DNA of 64,000 nucleotides from Anadara kagoshimensis. Lineage: Eukaryota > Mollusca > Bivalvia > Arcoida > Arcidae. Below the pieces are notes generated by a model. It saw only the letters and a program-made list of their open reading frames with translations, searched no databases and had not been told where the DNA came from. The number at the start of each line of letters is the position of its first letter. Position 1 is the first letter of the stretch. The position numbers were made by a program, and so were the translations under genes. The stretch spans positions 48,808,634 to 48,872,633 of the forward strand of contig CM037861.1 of the NCBI GenBank assembly GCA_021292105.1. Reading direction: 5' to 3'. Below are positions 1-8,395 of the stretch, piece by piece.

Positions 1-605
1 CCTACAAGCACATAGATACCTCGATTATAAAGATTGAACTAGAAATAAGAAAGTTATGAAGAAACGAATGTCTATGGGGAATTCCCTATAGTCTTATATT
101 GGACATCGATCTATAGCTCTAGCGCACCAACCATTGAACCCCTATTAACATGTTTAGTATCTATCGATTCGTCTCGTCGAGACCAACATTTGGGTGCAAA
201 ATTTATTAAAATCCATAGAGAAAAAAGAAAGTTATGGTTAAAAGTAATTTATTGCCTCGTCTTGTGCAATAGTACGTGATGATGGGTTACTTGTACTTCC
301 CTCCTATTCTGGGAGCACCTAGACTATAGGTTTAATCACACCGATGGTTCAAACTTTGTTATAGTATTCCACTTAGAGGGATGAGAGCGGTGTCGTTAGA
401 TTCGAGCCCCATGAGTTGATAATAAAAGTTAGATCCGGAAACGGACCGAACGAAAATCCGGAATGCTTTGCCGCCGCCGCCGCCCCGCCCCCCTCCCCTT
501 TCCCCTGGTTTGAGAGAGGGAGGAGGAGGAGGAGGGAGAGGAGGAGGCGAGATTCGCCACTTGTCGTATTAATGGATGAGGGGCGCACCTGTCATGATGA
601 TGGAT
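1..605. repeat. Polinton left terminal inverted repeat (partial)
   Basis: Bases 1-605 match the reverse complement of 12108-12695 almost base for base, including the first bases CCTACAAGCACATAG against CTATGTGCTTGTAGG at 12681-12695. The main length differences lie in the CCG and GGA simple-sequence stretch at 470-550. The repeat is cut by the window edge, so its full length is unknown. Short open frames on both strands between 373 and 644 come from the GC-rich simple repeat and are not genes. Confidence 0.92.
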
Positions 606-690
606 AGACCACGCACCTGTCATATTGATGGATGAGGGGCGCACCTGTCATATGATGGATGAGGGGGCGCACCTGTCATGATGTGGGGTG
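582..690 (-). repeat. TGACAGGTG minisatellite, left end copy
   Basis: About four tandem copies of a 25-30 bp unit, seen here as GCGCACCTGTCATGATGATGG and variants. This is the reverse complement of the unit that forms the larger array at 13280-13850. It sits across the inner edge of the left terminal repeat. Confidence 0.8.
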
Positions 691-901
691 TATTATATAC
701 ATACATTTGTAAACCATAATATATTATTAAAAAACCATGGAAGGAAAGAACAGCCTCGCTTTCTGCTGAAACGCATGCAAATGTGGAGAACTGGTATGAA
801 AGTTTTTGTTTTCGTATACAGACACTGAATTGCTCAAGGATTTTGATATTAATTGCTTTATTGACTATGACATTGGCTTGTTTTCGATCATTCTTTCTGA
901 G

Positions 902-1255
902 ATGTCATTTACTGGAGAGAATAGAAATTCTTCGGATTGTAGAGTAATAGCAAATAATCCATTAAAGCCAGACACTAATGATGAAGCATATAATTTTACA
1001 GGATGTAATTATGTTCGATCATTTCCACTTCCGGTGAATTTCCGAATTAGTGTGTGTATGTGTAACGGAACAGTTCAGATTGATTTGAGACAGTTCTTAG
1101 GTGAAACATCGACTACGAATGGAATTCATCTCAGTTTCAGTCAATGGGATTACATGCAACATATTTCAAACCACGTCTATCTTGCAATCAAGGAAACAAG
1201 AAGGTTGCCAAAAGATACGAAATTTACATTCTTTCATAAAAAGATAGATGTTTAA
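902..1255 (+). CDS. PC4-like DNA-binding protein, left-end paralogue
   Basis: A 117-residue frame from the first ATG. The frame is open back to about 800 with no ATG, so the true 5' end may be spliced or lost. Residues 41-97 run FPLP, two beta strands with VQIDLRQFL, then a QWDYMQHI helix and LAIKE. This is the layout of a PC4/p15 single-strand-DNA-binding fold, and it lines up with residues 102-157 of the membrane-anchored protein at 8764-9294 (FPIP, LELRQIL, QWDYLGHI), so the two are paralogues at opposite ends of the element. The other paralogue has a membrane helix; here only a short hydrophobic run survives upstream of the ATG. Function beyond nucleic-acid binding is not known. It could be a decayed copy. 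Confidence 0.6.
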   Translation: MSFTGENRNSSDCRVIANNPLKPDTNDEAYNFTGCNYVRSFPLPVNFRISVCMCNGTVQIDLRQFLGETSTTNGIHLSFSQWDYMQHISNHVYLAIKETRRLPKDTKFTFFHKKIDV

Positions 1256-1375
1256 AGTTAATATTTGTAAAAAAAAGTAATTATATTATTAAAAATTATC
1301 AACTATATTAATTTTGTTGCTTATTGACATTTGCAATTTAGAATATTTGTTCATTGTCACATTGTCTTTAACCAC

Positions 1376-1600
1376 TGCGGTAGCTCATTTTGTAGAGTGC
1401 TTGCTCTGTAATTGGGAGGTTGGAGGGTTCGATCCCCTGCTAAGTCTTGAAAGTGGGCAGTGACATTACGAAATGAAAGTCATGGTTCTTTGGATGGGAA
1501 CTTAAAATAAACGAGTTCCAGTGTCACGGTAGGTGTGGTATAATAAAGAACCCTGCTGTATACTACCACCAGCGCAACGCACAGGCAACATTACTGCACA
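1376..1600 (+). repeat. tRNA-derived SINE
   Basis: The head (about 1376-1447) has an A-box-like TAGCTCATTTTGTAGAG and a B box GGTTCGATCCC in tRNA spacing. The body that follows, with CTTTGGATGGGAACTTAAA, a GAGTTCCAGTGTCACGG stretch and AAAGAACCCTGCTG, resembles the conserved central domain of animal SINEs. The 9-bp repeat ATATTTGTT at 1343-1351 and 1607-1615 could be a target duplication, though the head would then start about 25 bp inside. No poly(A) tail is clear. It lies between Polinton genes, so it inserted into the element. Confidence 0.6.
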
Positions 1601-1807
1601 GCTTACATATTTGTTAATTTTAAACTTGTGAGATTTATAAATTGTAGTCTAATTTGAAAACAAACATACCATTCCTTGTACAAAGTAAAGTGAAAACTTA
1701 TCTAGTCAGATGTTAGTTGACATCGTTTAGTTGTAATTTAAATCCTTAAAACATGATGTTGGATGATTAGAGCTATAACTCGATGATGATATGATCTTGC
1801 ACGCCTG

Positions 1808-1861
1808 CCGAGAGATGTGTCTCAGTTACAATGTGTAGCTCGTCAAGCTATTATATTTTAA
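1808..1861 (+). pseudogene. Fragment of a second packaging-ATPase gene
   Basis: Seventeen codons in one frame followed by TAA read PRDVSQLQCVARQA plus three residues. The first fourteen match the ATPase of this element around 3874-3915 exactly at protein level, while the DNA differs at several third positions. The similarity is therefore to a related ATPase gene, not a recent copy of this one. Nothing clearly ATPase-like extends on either side. It is a remnant of an older or rearranged Polinton segment. Confidence 0.65.
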
Positions 1862-2172
1862 AAAAAGACAAACAGAGGTTTTCGTGCAAGAAATAATACA
1901 ATCTACACGTACACGCAACAGAAACGGGGTTTCTCTTATTTTTACTGCAAGAGAAAAGTACACGCTGACGGCATCAATACTAGTCCGTTGGATATAGTGC
2001 TATGTCCCGTACCATCCAAAGGAAGGACGACGTCGACGACGAGGAGTTGATTCAGATGTTAGAAAACTGTTTTGAAGATTGAGAGAAAGGTAAACAGCGT
2101 CAGATCCCTGTCCACTACTTTCGTGTGGGAGCTTTCATCCTCCCCCTAACGAAAGTAGACTCACCAAAGTGG
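1862..2172. other. Non-coding or decayed interval
   Basis: No complete gene is visible. Two frames stay open for 30-40 codons (roughly 1880-1998 and 1944-2054) with protein-like composition. They follow the ATPase fragment and may be decayed coding sequence. I recognise no family in them. Confidence 0.4.
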
Positions 2173-2180
2173 TATAAATA
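2173..2180 (+). promoter_or_regulatory. TATA box for the 2232 gene
   Basis: TATAAATA lies 52 bp upstream of the ATG at 2232. That is consistent with a Pol II start about 25-30 bp downstream and a short leader. The same TATA-to-ATG layout recurs before the genes at 2736, 3437 and 8764. Confidence 0.6.
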
Positions 2181-2231
2181 AACAGAAACTGTGGGGAAAA
2201 TTCATTCTGAAATCAACAAGTAACCAACATT

Positions 2232-2441
2232 ATGCCCAACCATCAAAGAAGTGTGTTAAAAAGTCAAATAGATCAACATATTGTCAAGTTAAGGAAACTA
2301 AAGGCTGACATCGAAAAGAGAGAACATAAACTTAAAGGTATGAAGATCTTAATCAACAGGATGGATCGTCTGACAATACAACAACGAGGATATGTAAAGT
2401 ACAGGTGTACATCCATCCACGACCTGACTCATCATTCTTAA
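2232..2441 (+). CDS. Small coiled-coil protein, unrecognised
   Basis: A 69-residue frame starting at ATG 2232, with a TATA box 52 bp upstream. Residues 8-46 are charged with a heptad-like leucine/isoleucine pattern (LKSQIDQHIVKLRKLKADI) and should form a helix or coiled coil. The last 15 residues run into the minisatellite that starts at about 2448, so the native C terminus may be lost. I do not recognise a family. A small structural or DNA-associated Polinton protein is possible but is inference only. Confidence 0.45.
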   Translation: MPNHQRSVLKSQIDQHIVKLRKLKADIEKREHKLKGMKILINRMDRLTIQQRGYVKYRCTSIHDLTHHS

Positions 2442-2447
2442 GTGTCA

Positions 2448-2600
2448 TATCCATCCGCACACAGGTGTTTAATTACCTGTCAGCCACCAGGAACTCATCC
2501 ATCAAACTGACAGGTGTCTAATGACCTGTCCCATCCATCAGGAAGTCGTCCATCAAACTGACAGGTGCACATCCATCACCGTGACAGGTGCACCCTTCCC
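2448..2600 (+). repeat. TGACAGGTG minisatellite, internal copy
   Basis: Five or so degenerate units of the form CATCCATCAAACTGACAGGTG. They share the motif of the arrays at 582-690 (inverted) and 13280-13850. It lies between two genes and directly upstream of the promoter region of the 2736 gene. Confidence 0.75.
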
Positions 2601-2691
2601 AGCAATTTGAGTCACGGCACCTACATCAATCAAGATGACATAAATGATCAATCACAAGGCGTATAATGACGTCAATAATCACGTGACATTT

Positions 2692-2700
2692 TATATAAAT
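2692..2700 (+). promoter_or_regulatory. TATA box for the PC4-like gene
   Basis: TATATAAAT lies 36 bp upstream of the ATG at 2736. A CACGTG-type E-box core overlaps ATCACGTGAC at about 2679, and a TGACGTCA palindrome lies at 2667-2674. Together they look like a compact Pol II promoter with bZIP and bHLH sites. Confidence 0.65.
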
Positions 2701-2735
2701 ACCGTGAAGAAAGAAGAAAGATTCATAAACTTAAG

Positions 2736-3247
2736 ATGGAATCAACAGAACAGAGATGTATGTTGGACTTAGGAGCAGATCGCTTCGTCGTAGCCAGCAA
2801 ATATAAAAATACAATATACATCCATTTGCGAAAATATGGTTGGGAAAACGGAAAATTGTTTCCAACCAAACAAGGTGTAGCACTGAATTTAAAAAGGTGG
2901 CTGAAATTGGAATCATGGAAAGAGGACATTGACAAGGCCATCTCGAACCAACAAGATGAAACGTTTCACCTGGGAGGAGGAGTGAATGTCACCATTAGTT
3001 CAAAATATCCAACGGTGGACGTTAGACAGTTCTGGATGCCCCAGGAGCGATCAATACCAACTCGAAAAGGACTAGCAATGAAGTATAGCGAGTGGGAAAA
3101 GCTTAAAGATGTCATGACCATCATTAGGGATTTCGTACCTGAACTGAACCAAACAGTTACATGTATGATGGACGAATCCCACCAGAATCAGTTGGGAGCC
3201 TTGTGCTGTGTGGAATGTAACCCGTTTGCAACATTGGACACCATTTG

Positions 3248-3254
<7 letters not shown>
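2736..3254 (+). CDS. Two-domain PC4-like (p15 coactivator) protein
   Basis: A 172-residue protein with two PC4-type units. The first, about residues 15-69, has beta strands followed by PTKQGVALNLKRWLKL (43-58). The second, about 82-131, has VDVRQFW followed by PTRKGLAMKYSEWEKL (108-123). The PT-(K/R)-x-G-(V/L)-A-hydrophobic-W block before a helix is the hallmark of this single-strand-DNA-binding fold. The C terminus has a possible zinc site (H149, C157, C158, C161 in HQNQLGALCCVEC). PC4 proteins bind melted DNA in transcription and replication, so a replication or transcription role for the element is an inference. The stop codon merges into a poly(A) run at 3253-3278, so the 3' end abuts an apparent insertion or duplication junction. 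Confidence 0.75.
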
Positions 3255-3279
<25 letters not shown>

Positions 3280-3426
3280 GCAGTAGGAAATAAAATGGAA
3301 ACTGCCAAACTGCTCGGTCTTCTCGGCTGTGATGTCTAATATACAACATCCAGTCAGTCGGCTTTGAGAGTGTTTTGGCAAGTTTCGCTATCGACGATAT
3401 AAATACACGAAACAATTGATTTCATT
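3253..3426 (+). repeat. Poly(A) plus ATPase promoter segment, copy 1
   Basis: A run of about 26 A is followed by 148 bp (3279-3426) that recurs at 11905-12039 with few substitutions, again directly after a long A run. The segment carries a 14-codon frame METAKLLGLLGCDV (3295-3339) and ends at the TATA box. The second copy lacks 13 bp just after the TATA box. Confidence 0.85.
3398..3405 (+). promoter_or_regulatory. TATA box for the ATPase gene
   Basis: TATAAATA lies 39 bp upstream of the ATG at 3437. It may drive the whole packed block 3437-8707, since no comparable TATA box is seen between those genes. Confidence 0.6.
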
Positions 3427-3436
3427 TCATTCCATC

Positions 3437-4071
3437 ATGTATCCTTTCCCAAGCTGCACGTCTATTTCCGTGTCTGGAGCCACCTGCAGTGGTAAGACCA
3501 CGTGGTTATTTCGTTTATTGAAAAACAAAGAACAAATGTTTGCAGAACCATCAGATAAAGTGTTATACTGCTACGGTGCTTATCAACCTTATTCGAATTT
3601 ATGGAGAAAGAGTTACCATTTGTGACGTTTCATCCGGGCTTACCCACAGAAACCGAGCTAGAAGCATTAAGTGACCCGAGTCGGTGTAACCTTGTAGTGT
3701 TGGACGACCTCATGGAAGCAGTGACGTCATCACCAGAGATGGAACAATTATTTGTCAAAGGGATGCACCATAGACATTTGACCGTGATCTATTTGAATCA
3801 AAATCTGTATTGTAAAGGCAAACATGCACGCACCATCAATTTGAATACTCATGTATTGGTGTTAATGAAAAACCCGAGGGACGTGTCGCAATTACAGTGT
3901 GTGGCTCGTCAAGCCTTTTTAGGCAAGAGCCGTTACGTCATGGAAGCTTATAGAGATGCCACGTCACAACCTTATGGGTATTTGGTCTTAGACCTTTCGC
4001 CCATGACCCAAGATGCTTATAGAGTGAGAACTTTGATCTTTCCAAATGAAGATACTATCATCTATAAATAA
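3437..4071 (+). pseudogene. FtsK/HerA-type genome-packaging ATPase, one frameshift
   Basis: In Polintons and related viruses this enzyme pumps DNA into capsids. The first frame (ATG 3437, stop at 3625) has a Walker A, GATCSGKT, at residues 14-21. The second frame (from about 3601 to 4071) has a Walker B, NLVVLDDLME, and the conserved NPRDVSQLQCVARQAF block. The two frames overlap at 3601-3625 and one base shift in that stretch separates them. The joint lies in a short purine run (GGAGAAAGAG), so a sequencing error, a real mutation or ribosomal frameshifting are all possible. Total length of about 211 codons suits the family. As read, no full-length ATPase is encoded. An ATG upstream in frame is absent; only a TTG at 3416 would extend it. 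Confidence 0.85.
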
Positions 4072-4123
4072 TACATTGTAGTGCGTTCCTACTCATTCGA
4101 GACATAGACCTCGAAGGGTCAAG

Positions 4124-4627
4124 ATGCAGAAAATGGTATTGATACCATACGATAGATATCAACGATTAACACAAGTTAAACCGGAAATAGTGAGTAAAAC
4201 TTTGGAACCTGCCAGTTCAGAAGTGCAAGAAATAACACGGGACAAGCAACCGGAACCCAGTATTGAGGACCTTTTAACCACCATACCAAACAACGTGAGA
4301 AACAAAGCCAGGATTTTATTAGAACATTTACGTAAACATAGCGATTTCAAGTGGAACGAACGTGGAGAAATAGTCGTGGATGGTCACGTGATACCTGGGT
4401 CAAACATAATCGATCTCGTGAAAGTCAGTGTCAAACAGTATAAAGATTTTAAACCCGTGGGATTGAAGACATTCAGCACTCTAATCTTTGACAGTAACGC
4501 TCCATTGAGCGTATTAGCGCCATCGCAGAGACAGGACGGATCGGGACTTCCTCCACCCCCCGGTATACCAGTGAAAAGAAAAGTGCAGACCAGAAAATTG
4601 ACGAAAATCAAGTGGTTGAAATTATGA
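4124..4627 (+). CDS. Conserved Polinton protein of unknown function
   Basis: A 167-residue protein between ATPase and integrase, a position where animal Polintons often have a protein of this type. Residues about 55-115 carry IPNNVRNKARILLEHLRKH and a WNERGEIVVDGHVIPGSNI block. I remember this block from uncharacterised Polinton-linked proteins in invertebrate genomes, but I cannot name a function. The tail is proline-rich (SGLPPPPGIP) and then strongly basic (VKRKVQTRKLTKIKW). Its stop overlaps the integrase start as ATGA at 4624-4627. A capsid-associated or DNA-binding role is possible. Confidence 0.7.
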   Translation: MQKMVLIPYDRYQRLTQVKPEIVSKTLEPASSEVQEITRDKQPEPSIEDLLTTIPNNVRNKARILLEHLRKHSDFKWNERGEIVVDGHVIPGSNIIDLVKVSVKQYKDFKPVGLKTFSTLIFDSNAPLSVLAPSQRQDGSGLPPPPGIPVKRKVQTRKLTKIKWLKL

Positions 4628-5760
4628 AATACGAAGATTATTTAGCCAAGATTTATTACGACCCAAAACATCCCGCTGCTTATGCGGGTTCTGATAAACT
4701 TTACAGAGCCGTCAGAAAAGAAGGAAAGTTCGTATTGGGCCGACAAAAAATTAAAAATTGGTTATTGAAACAAGAAGATTATGCCGTACACAGAGAAGAG
4801 AGAACAAAATTCAAACGGAGGAGAGTGATTGCCCCTTACGTGGATTACCAATGGGACGTGGATACGGCCAATATGGTGTATTATGCAAAACATAACGATG
4901 GATTTAAACATTTTTTGCTAGCTATAGACATCATGTCTAAATATGTCTGGACCGTACCGTTACACTCGACAACGGGGAAAGAAATGGTTAAAGCCTTTAT
5001 CCAGATTTTCCAAAAGGGGAGAAAACCCACGCGTATTCGGAGCGATAAAGGGAGCGAATTCAATAACAAAGATGTAAAACGCTACTTAAAAGAACAAAAC
5101 ATCGGTTATTTTGTGACGCAAAACGTAGTCAAAGCCTCGTATGCCGAACGAGCCGTGAAAACCATTAAATCTAGGATTCAACATTACATGACCAAGACAC
5201 AGACGCATCGATGGATAGACGTGCTTGACAAGATCACGACAAGTTATAACCACACGTATCACCGCACCATTAAGAGAACACCTGCCAGCGTAAAACCCAA
5301 AGATTCCATCGCTTTATGGCAAACCATATACGGTCACCGACAACCCAATGTGAAATCGAAAGGAAAACTCACACCGTATCGGAAAATTTACAAATTCAAA
5401 GTAGGCGATGTGGTGCGAATCTCGTTTTTAAAAAGACCGTTCCAGAAAGAATACGACGAACGTTGGAGCCGGGAACTGTTTGTGGTGACGAAACGATTCA
5501 CAAAAGAAGATATCCCTCAATACGAATTAAAAGATTATGCCGGTGACGTCATTGAAGGCACGTTTTATCAAAATCAATTAAATAAAGCGTACGAACAAGA
5601 CGTGTACATGATAGACAAGGTGATCAAAACGCGCGGCAAAGGTAGAAACAAACAATATTTGATTCGTTGGAAAGGATGGAGTCCGAAATACGATTCGTGG
5701 ATTGGTGAAGAGGCGTTCAGGGGTATAAATAACGGAGCCGATACGTCCAGGACGTCATAA
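4624..5760 (+). CDS. Polinton integrase (retroviral-type) with chromodomain
   Basis: It catalyses insertion of the element into host DNA. The 378-residue frame from ATG 4624 has an RNase H-fold core with catalytic D78 (YQWDVDT), D140 (RSDKGSEF) and E174 (ASYAERAVKT). The 34-residue spacing from D to E is what I expect in Polinton integrases. A beta-barrel-like region follows (about 270-325), then a C-terminal chromodomain at about 325-365 with YLIRWKGW and DSWIGEEAF, presumably for targeting modified chromatin. A GTG at 4612 would add four residues; the ATG is preferred because it gives the same ATGA overlap as the capsid/protease pair. No break is seen. The N-terminal zinc finger of retroviral integrases is not evident. 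Confidence 0.95.
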   Translation: MKYEDYLAKIYYDPKHPAAYAGSDKLYRAVRKEGKFVLGRQKIKNWLLKQEDYAVHREERTKFKRRRVIAPYVDYQWDVDTANMVYYAKHNDGFKHFLLAIDIMSKYVWTVPLHSTTGKEMVKAFIQIFQKGRKPTRIRSDKGSEFNNKDVKRYLKEQNIGYFVTQNVVKASYAERAVKTIKSRIQHYMTKTQTHRWIDVLDKITTSYNHTYHRTIKRTPASVKPKDSIALWQTIYGHRQPNVKSKGKLTPYRKIYKFKVGDVVRISFLKRPFQKEYDERWSRELFVVTKRFTKEDIPQYELKDYAGDVIEGTFYQNQLNKAYEQDVYMIDKVIKTRGKGRNKQYLIRWKGWSPKYDSWIGEEAFRGINNGADTSRTS

Positions 5761-5769
5761 TACATCGAG

Positions 5770-6180
5770 ATGAGCATTCGATTGGTTCTTAGATCTACAG
5801 ATTGTAAAACACTTTATCCAGATAATCAACCTTATTGTTTCAGAGTGCATCTACCTCGACCACTACAGTGTACAGGATATTGGACTATTAGTTTATTGGA
5901 ATATACCTATAAGGGTGACATAACTCAACCGGAATTGTTTATATATTGCAACTTGTGTGACGATAACATAGTCGGCGATAGGGAAGTTCCATTATTACGC
6001 AGGGTGTATTTAGAGACAGAAGGAAATCAGGAGTATTCGCTTCCTTATAAGGTACCGTTGAGGATAGGCGTTTTTCAAGACGTCCACGTGTATATAAAGG
6101 ATAACCAGCAACAACCCGCTTCATTCTTGAACGGCGTGTCGACGGTAACACTCCTATTACAGAGAGACCCCTTTCAATAA
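5770..6180 (+). CDS. Probable minor capsid (penton-like single jelly-roll) protein
   Basis: A 136-residue protein, nine bases after the integrase stop. It is rich in short beta strands, with WTISLLEYTY, ELFIYCNLCDDNIVGD and VPLLRRVYL, then IGVFQDVHVYI. That fits a single jelly-roll. In Polintons the minor capsid protein of this size sits near the major capsid gene and caps the vertices. The assignment rests on position, size and a remembered resemblance of the IVGD-x3-PLLRRV block to such proteins. A structure comparison would decide it. The TAA stop overlaps the next ATG as TAATG. Confidence 0.65.
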   Translation: MSIRLVLRSTDCKTLYPDNQPYCFRVHLPRPLQCTGYWTISLLEYTYKGDITQPELFIYCNLCDDNIVGDREVPLLRRVYLETEGNQEYSLPYKVPLRIGVFQDVHVYIKDNQQQPASFLNGVSTVTLLLQRDPFQ

Positions 6181-6602
6181 TGGTGGGCTCCATGTATGTG
6201 TCTGATCCGGAAGTGTGGAGGAGATTTTTCAAAGATTTAATGAACGGTAAAATCGACCATAGGCGATATCGTGGAAGACAGTACGGTGGAGCGGGCATTG
6301 CTGGAATGTATGCTAAAAAGTCATACATGATACCGGTTCCGTCATATGCAAAAGAACCGGAAAAGGTTGTAGTAGGTGAACAGGTCACACCTGTGGAGGC
6401 GTCATTGGACCGAGCCAAGTCACAACTGAAAAATGCCATTCTTGAAGACCAACCGCACGTGCCTATAAAAGAGAAGAAACGACGTGATATCATCAGTTCT
6501 CCGGAGCGTCCAAAGGGGCAACATCGAAACGCCAGTGTGAAGACGAAGAAGACAACGTATTTAAAAGAAAGAGAAGAACATAATGGCTTTTCTCAACGAT
6601 AA
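6180..6602 (+). CDS. Small basic structural protein, unrecognised
   Basis: A 140-residue protein, translationally coupled at both ends: TAATG overlap with the upstream gene and a 20-bp overlap with the major capsid gene. The first 60 residues start with VSDPEVWRRFFKDLMNGKI and a glycine-rich turn. The second half is lysine/arginine-rich with KKRRDIISSPERPKG, suited to binding DNA or to a disordered capsid-interior tail. No enzyme motif is visible. By position it should be a virion component; its family is not clear to me. Confidence 0.6.
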   Translation: MVGSMYVSDPEVWRRFFKDLMNGKIDHRRYRGRQYGGAGIAGMYAKKSYMIPVPSYAKEPEKVVVGEQVTPVEASLDRAKSQLKNAILEDQPHVPIKEKKRRDIISSPERPKGQHRNASVKTKKTTYLKEREEHNGFSQR

Positions 6603-7899
6603 GATGACGGATATTGCATTACCTACGGAATTAACAGTATTTTCACTTCCATCTAATCAAGTAGCCGTGAAAAAAATTTATTTCAACGAATGTCGACCCG
6701 TGTCTGCGTTTAGCGCCGACGATGCACCTATCGAAATTTCCGTGCCGAGCCAAGGTAACGAATACCTAGATTTGCGCAGAAGTCGCCTGTATATGAAATG
6801 CAAAATCACGAAAGCAGACGGCACAGATTTGGCAGATCAAGAAAAAGTCGGACTGATTAATTTGCCATTACAAAGTATATGGAGTCAAATAGACACCTAC
6901 ATGAACGGCAAATTGGTTTCACTGAACACCAGTCATTACCCATGGAAAGCCTATTTGAAACAGATTTTATCCAACGGTACAGATGTGTCGAAATCCCAGT
7001 TACAGTCACAGCTTTATTATCAAGATACGGCAGACATGGACGATGGAAATCCCGTCAGTGGTACTAACACCGGACTAAGTTATCGTTACGGTTTCACCAA
7101 GCTGAGTAGACCTTTTGATTTGGAAGGACCCTTGTATGAGGACATTTTTCGCCTGGAAAAATATCTAATCAATGGTGTGAACTTGACCATGAAATTTTTC
7201 AGAAATAAAGCACCATTCATTTTCATGAGTGCCGAACAGTCTGCAGATTACAAGTTACATATCTTGGACATTTCTTTCAAAGCCTGTATGATCAAAGTCG
7301 ATAGCGGGATCTTAATTAATCATGCCGACATGTTGAAGGACCATACGGCTAAATATCCCTTGACCCGTACAGAAGTGAAAATGAATACGTGTCCGACGGG
7401 ATCGGGTTCGTTTATTTGGCAAAATGTCTGGTCAAATAATCTGCCAAACAAAGTGTATTTTGCCTTTGTGTCACAGGACAGTGTCAATGGCAGTTATACC
7501 AAATATCCGTTCAAATTCCAGAATCTAGCCGAAGAAGTTGTGTTGTGTCTTAATGGTGAAAGCATACCCGTGAGACCCATGAAAATAGATGTGAGCGTCA
7601 ATAGAAATTACGTCACACCCTTCGTCAACCTGTTCGAAGTCGCCGAAAAATGGAACAAAGATGTCGGTCTACAAATTACGAGAGAGAATTTTGCCAAGGG
7701 ATACGCCATTTATGCTTTCAATTTAACTCCCAACGACCTGGGTGAAGAATATTTAAACCTGGTACGTCAAGGAAACCTCAGATTTGAAGTCAAGTTTGCT
7801 ACCGCCACCACGGAAACCCTGAATTGTATTGCGTATGCCGAATTTCCTGCTCTTATCGAAATCGATCAGTCCAGAGACGTGAAATATACACAAGTATGA
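6583..7899 (+). CDS. Major capsid protein, double jelly-roll type
   Basis: A 438-residue protein, the largest of the element, flanked by the probable minor capsid gene and the maturation protease as in other Polintons. The N terminus has an IPVSAF-like strand followed by EISVPSQGNEYLDLRRSRLYMKC, and the middle has an RPFDLEGPLYEDIF loop. Both are typical of the Polinton capsid family, which forms trimeric capsomers from two jelly-roll domains. The frame is unbroken with no stop or shift. It overlaps the protease gene by ATGA. Whether particles are made cannot be told from DNA, and the ATPase frameshift argues against it for this copy as read. Confidence 0.82.
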   Translation: MAFLNDKMTDIALPTELTVFSLPSNQVAVKKIYFNECRPVSAFSADDAPIEISVPSQGNEYLDLRRSRLYMKCKITKADGTDLADQEKVGLINLPLQSIWSQIDTYMNGKLVSLNTSHYPWKAYLKQILSNGTDVSKSQLQSQLYYQDTADMDDGNPVSGTNTGLSYRYGFTKLSRPFDLEGPLYEDIFRLEKYLINGVNLTMKFFRNKAPFIFMSAEQSADYKLHILDISFKACMIKVDSGILINHADMLKDHTAKYPLTRTEVKMNTCPTGSGSFIWQNVWSNNLPNKVYFAFVSQDSVNGSYTKYPFKFQNLAEEVVLCLNGESIPVRPMKIDVSVNRNYVTPFVNLFEVAEKWNKDVGLQITRENFAKGYAIYAFNLTPNDLGEEYLNLVRQGNLRFEVKFATATTETLNCIAYAEFPALIEIDQSRDVKYTQV

Positions 7900-8357
7900 A
7901 TTCAGATCAACTGCAATGTGTCATTGGAGAAAGTAAATGTTTAAGTGCGTATGTCAAGGGCATATTTTCGCCCGATACTTTACCCTTGCACGTGACTTTA
8001 TATCCTTGTGCCTACATATGTAATACGGATCCTTCTTATCTCCCCGGAAGGCATTGGGTAGTGTTTTGGTTTAATAACGAATCTCAAGCAGAATTTTACG
8101 ATAGTTTGGGGTACGGTCCCGAGCACTACGATCATAGGTTCTCTAGTTTTTTAAGGAATAACGCGGCTGCGTTTCGATATAATGATGTGCCACTTCAACA
8201 CAAGTATGCCACGACTTGTGGCTATCACGTCTTGTTTTATTTACTCATGAAATGTAAACATAAGCATATACAAGATATCATCAGGTTATTGAAGGATAAA
8301 CAATCCCCTGATCGATACGTCTATCAATATGTTAATGAACGATTCGATTGTCTATAA
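7896..8357 (+). CDS. Adenovirus-type cysteine protease
   Basis: A 153-residue capsid-maturation protease of the C5/Ulp1-like clan. The ATG at 7896 overlaps the capsid stop; the frame is open further upstream, but that part is the capsid gene read in another frame. The catalytic set is in order: H53 (GRHWVVFW), D69 (EFYDSLG), Q101 (PLQHKYATTC) and C108 (TTCGYHVLFY). Length and spacing match Polinton proteases. It probably cleaves capsid proteins during assembly. All active residues are intact. Confidence 0.92.
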   Translation: MNSDQLQCVIGESKCLSAYVKGIFSPDTLPLHVTLYPCAYICNTDPSYLPGRHWVVFWFNNESQAEFYDSLGYGPEHYDHRFSSFLRNNAAAFRYNDVPLQHKYATTCGYHVLFYLLMKCKHKHIQDIIRLLKDKQSPDRYVYQYVNERFDCL

Positions 8358-8395
8358 AATGGCTTGTTTTATTCTATGATGTCATTTCTAAGATC

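Noticed and set aside
373-644. Three overlapping short frames with Ala/Arg/Ser runs
   Set aside because: They are translations of GC-rich CCG and GGA repeats inside the terminal repeat; the mirrored copy does not keep them.
7824-7895. Longer N terminus for the protease
   Set aside because: Upstream codons are the end of the capsid gene in another frame; the ATGA overlap gives the better start.
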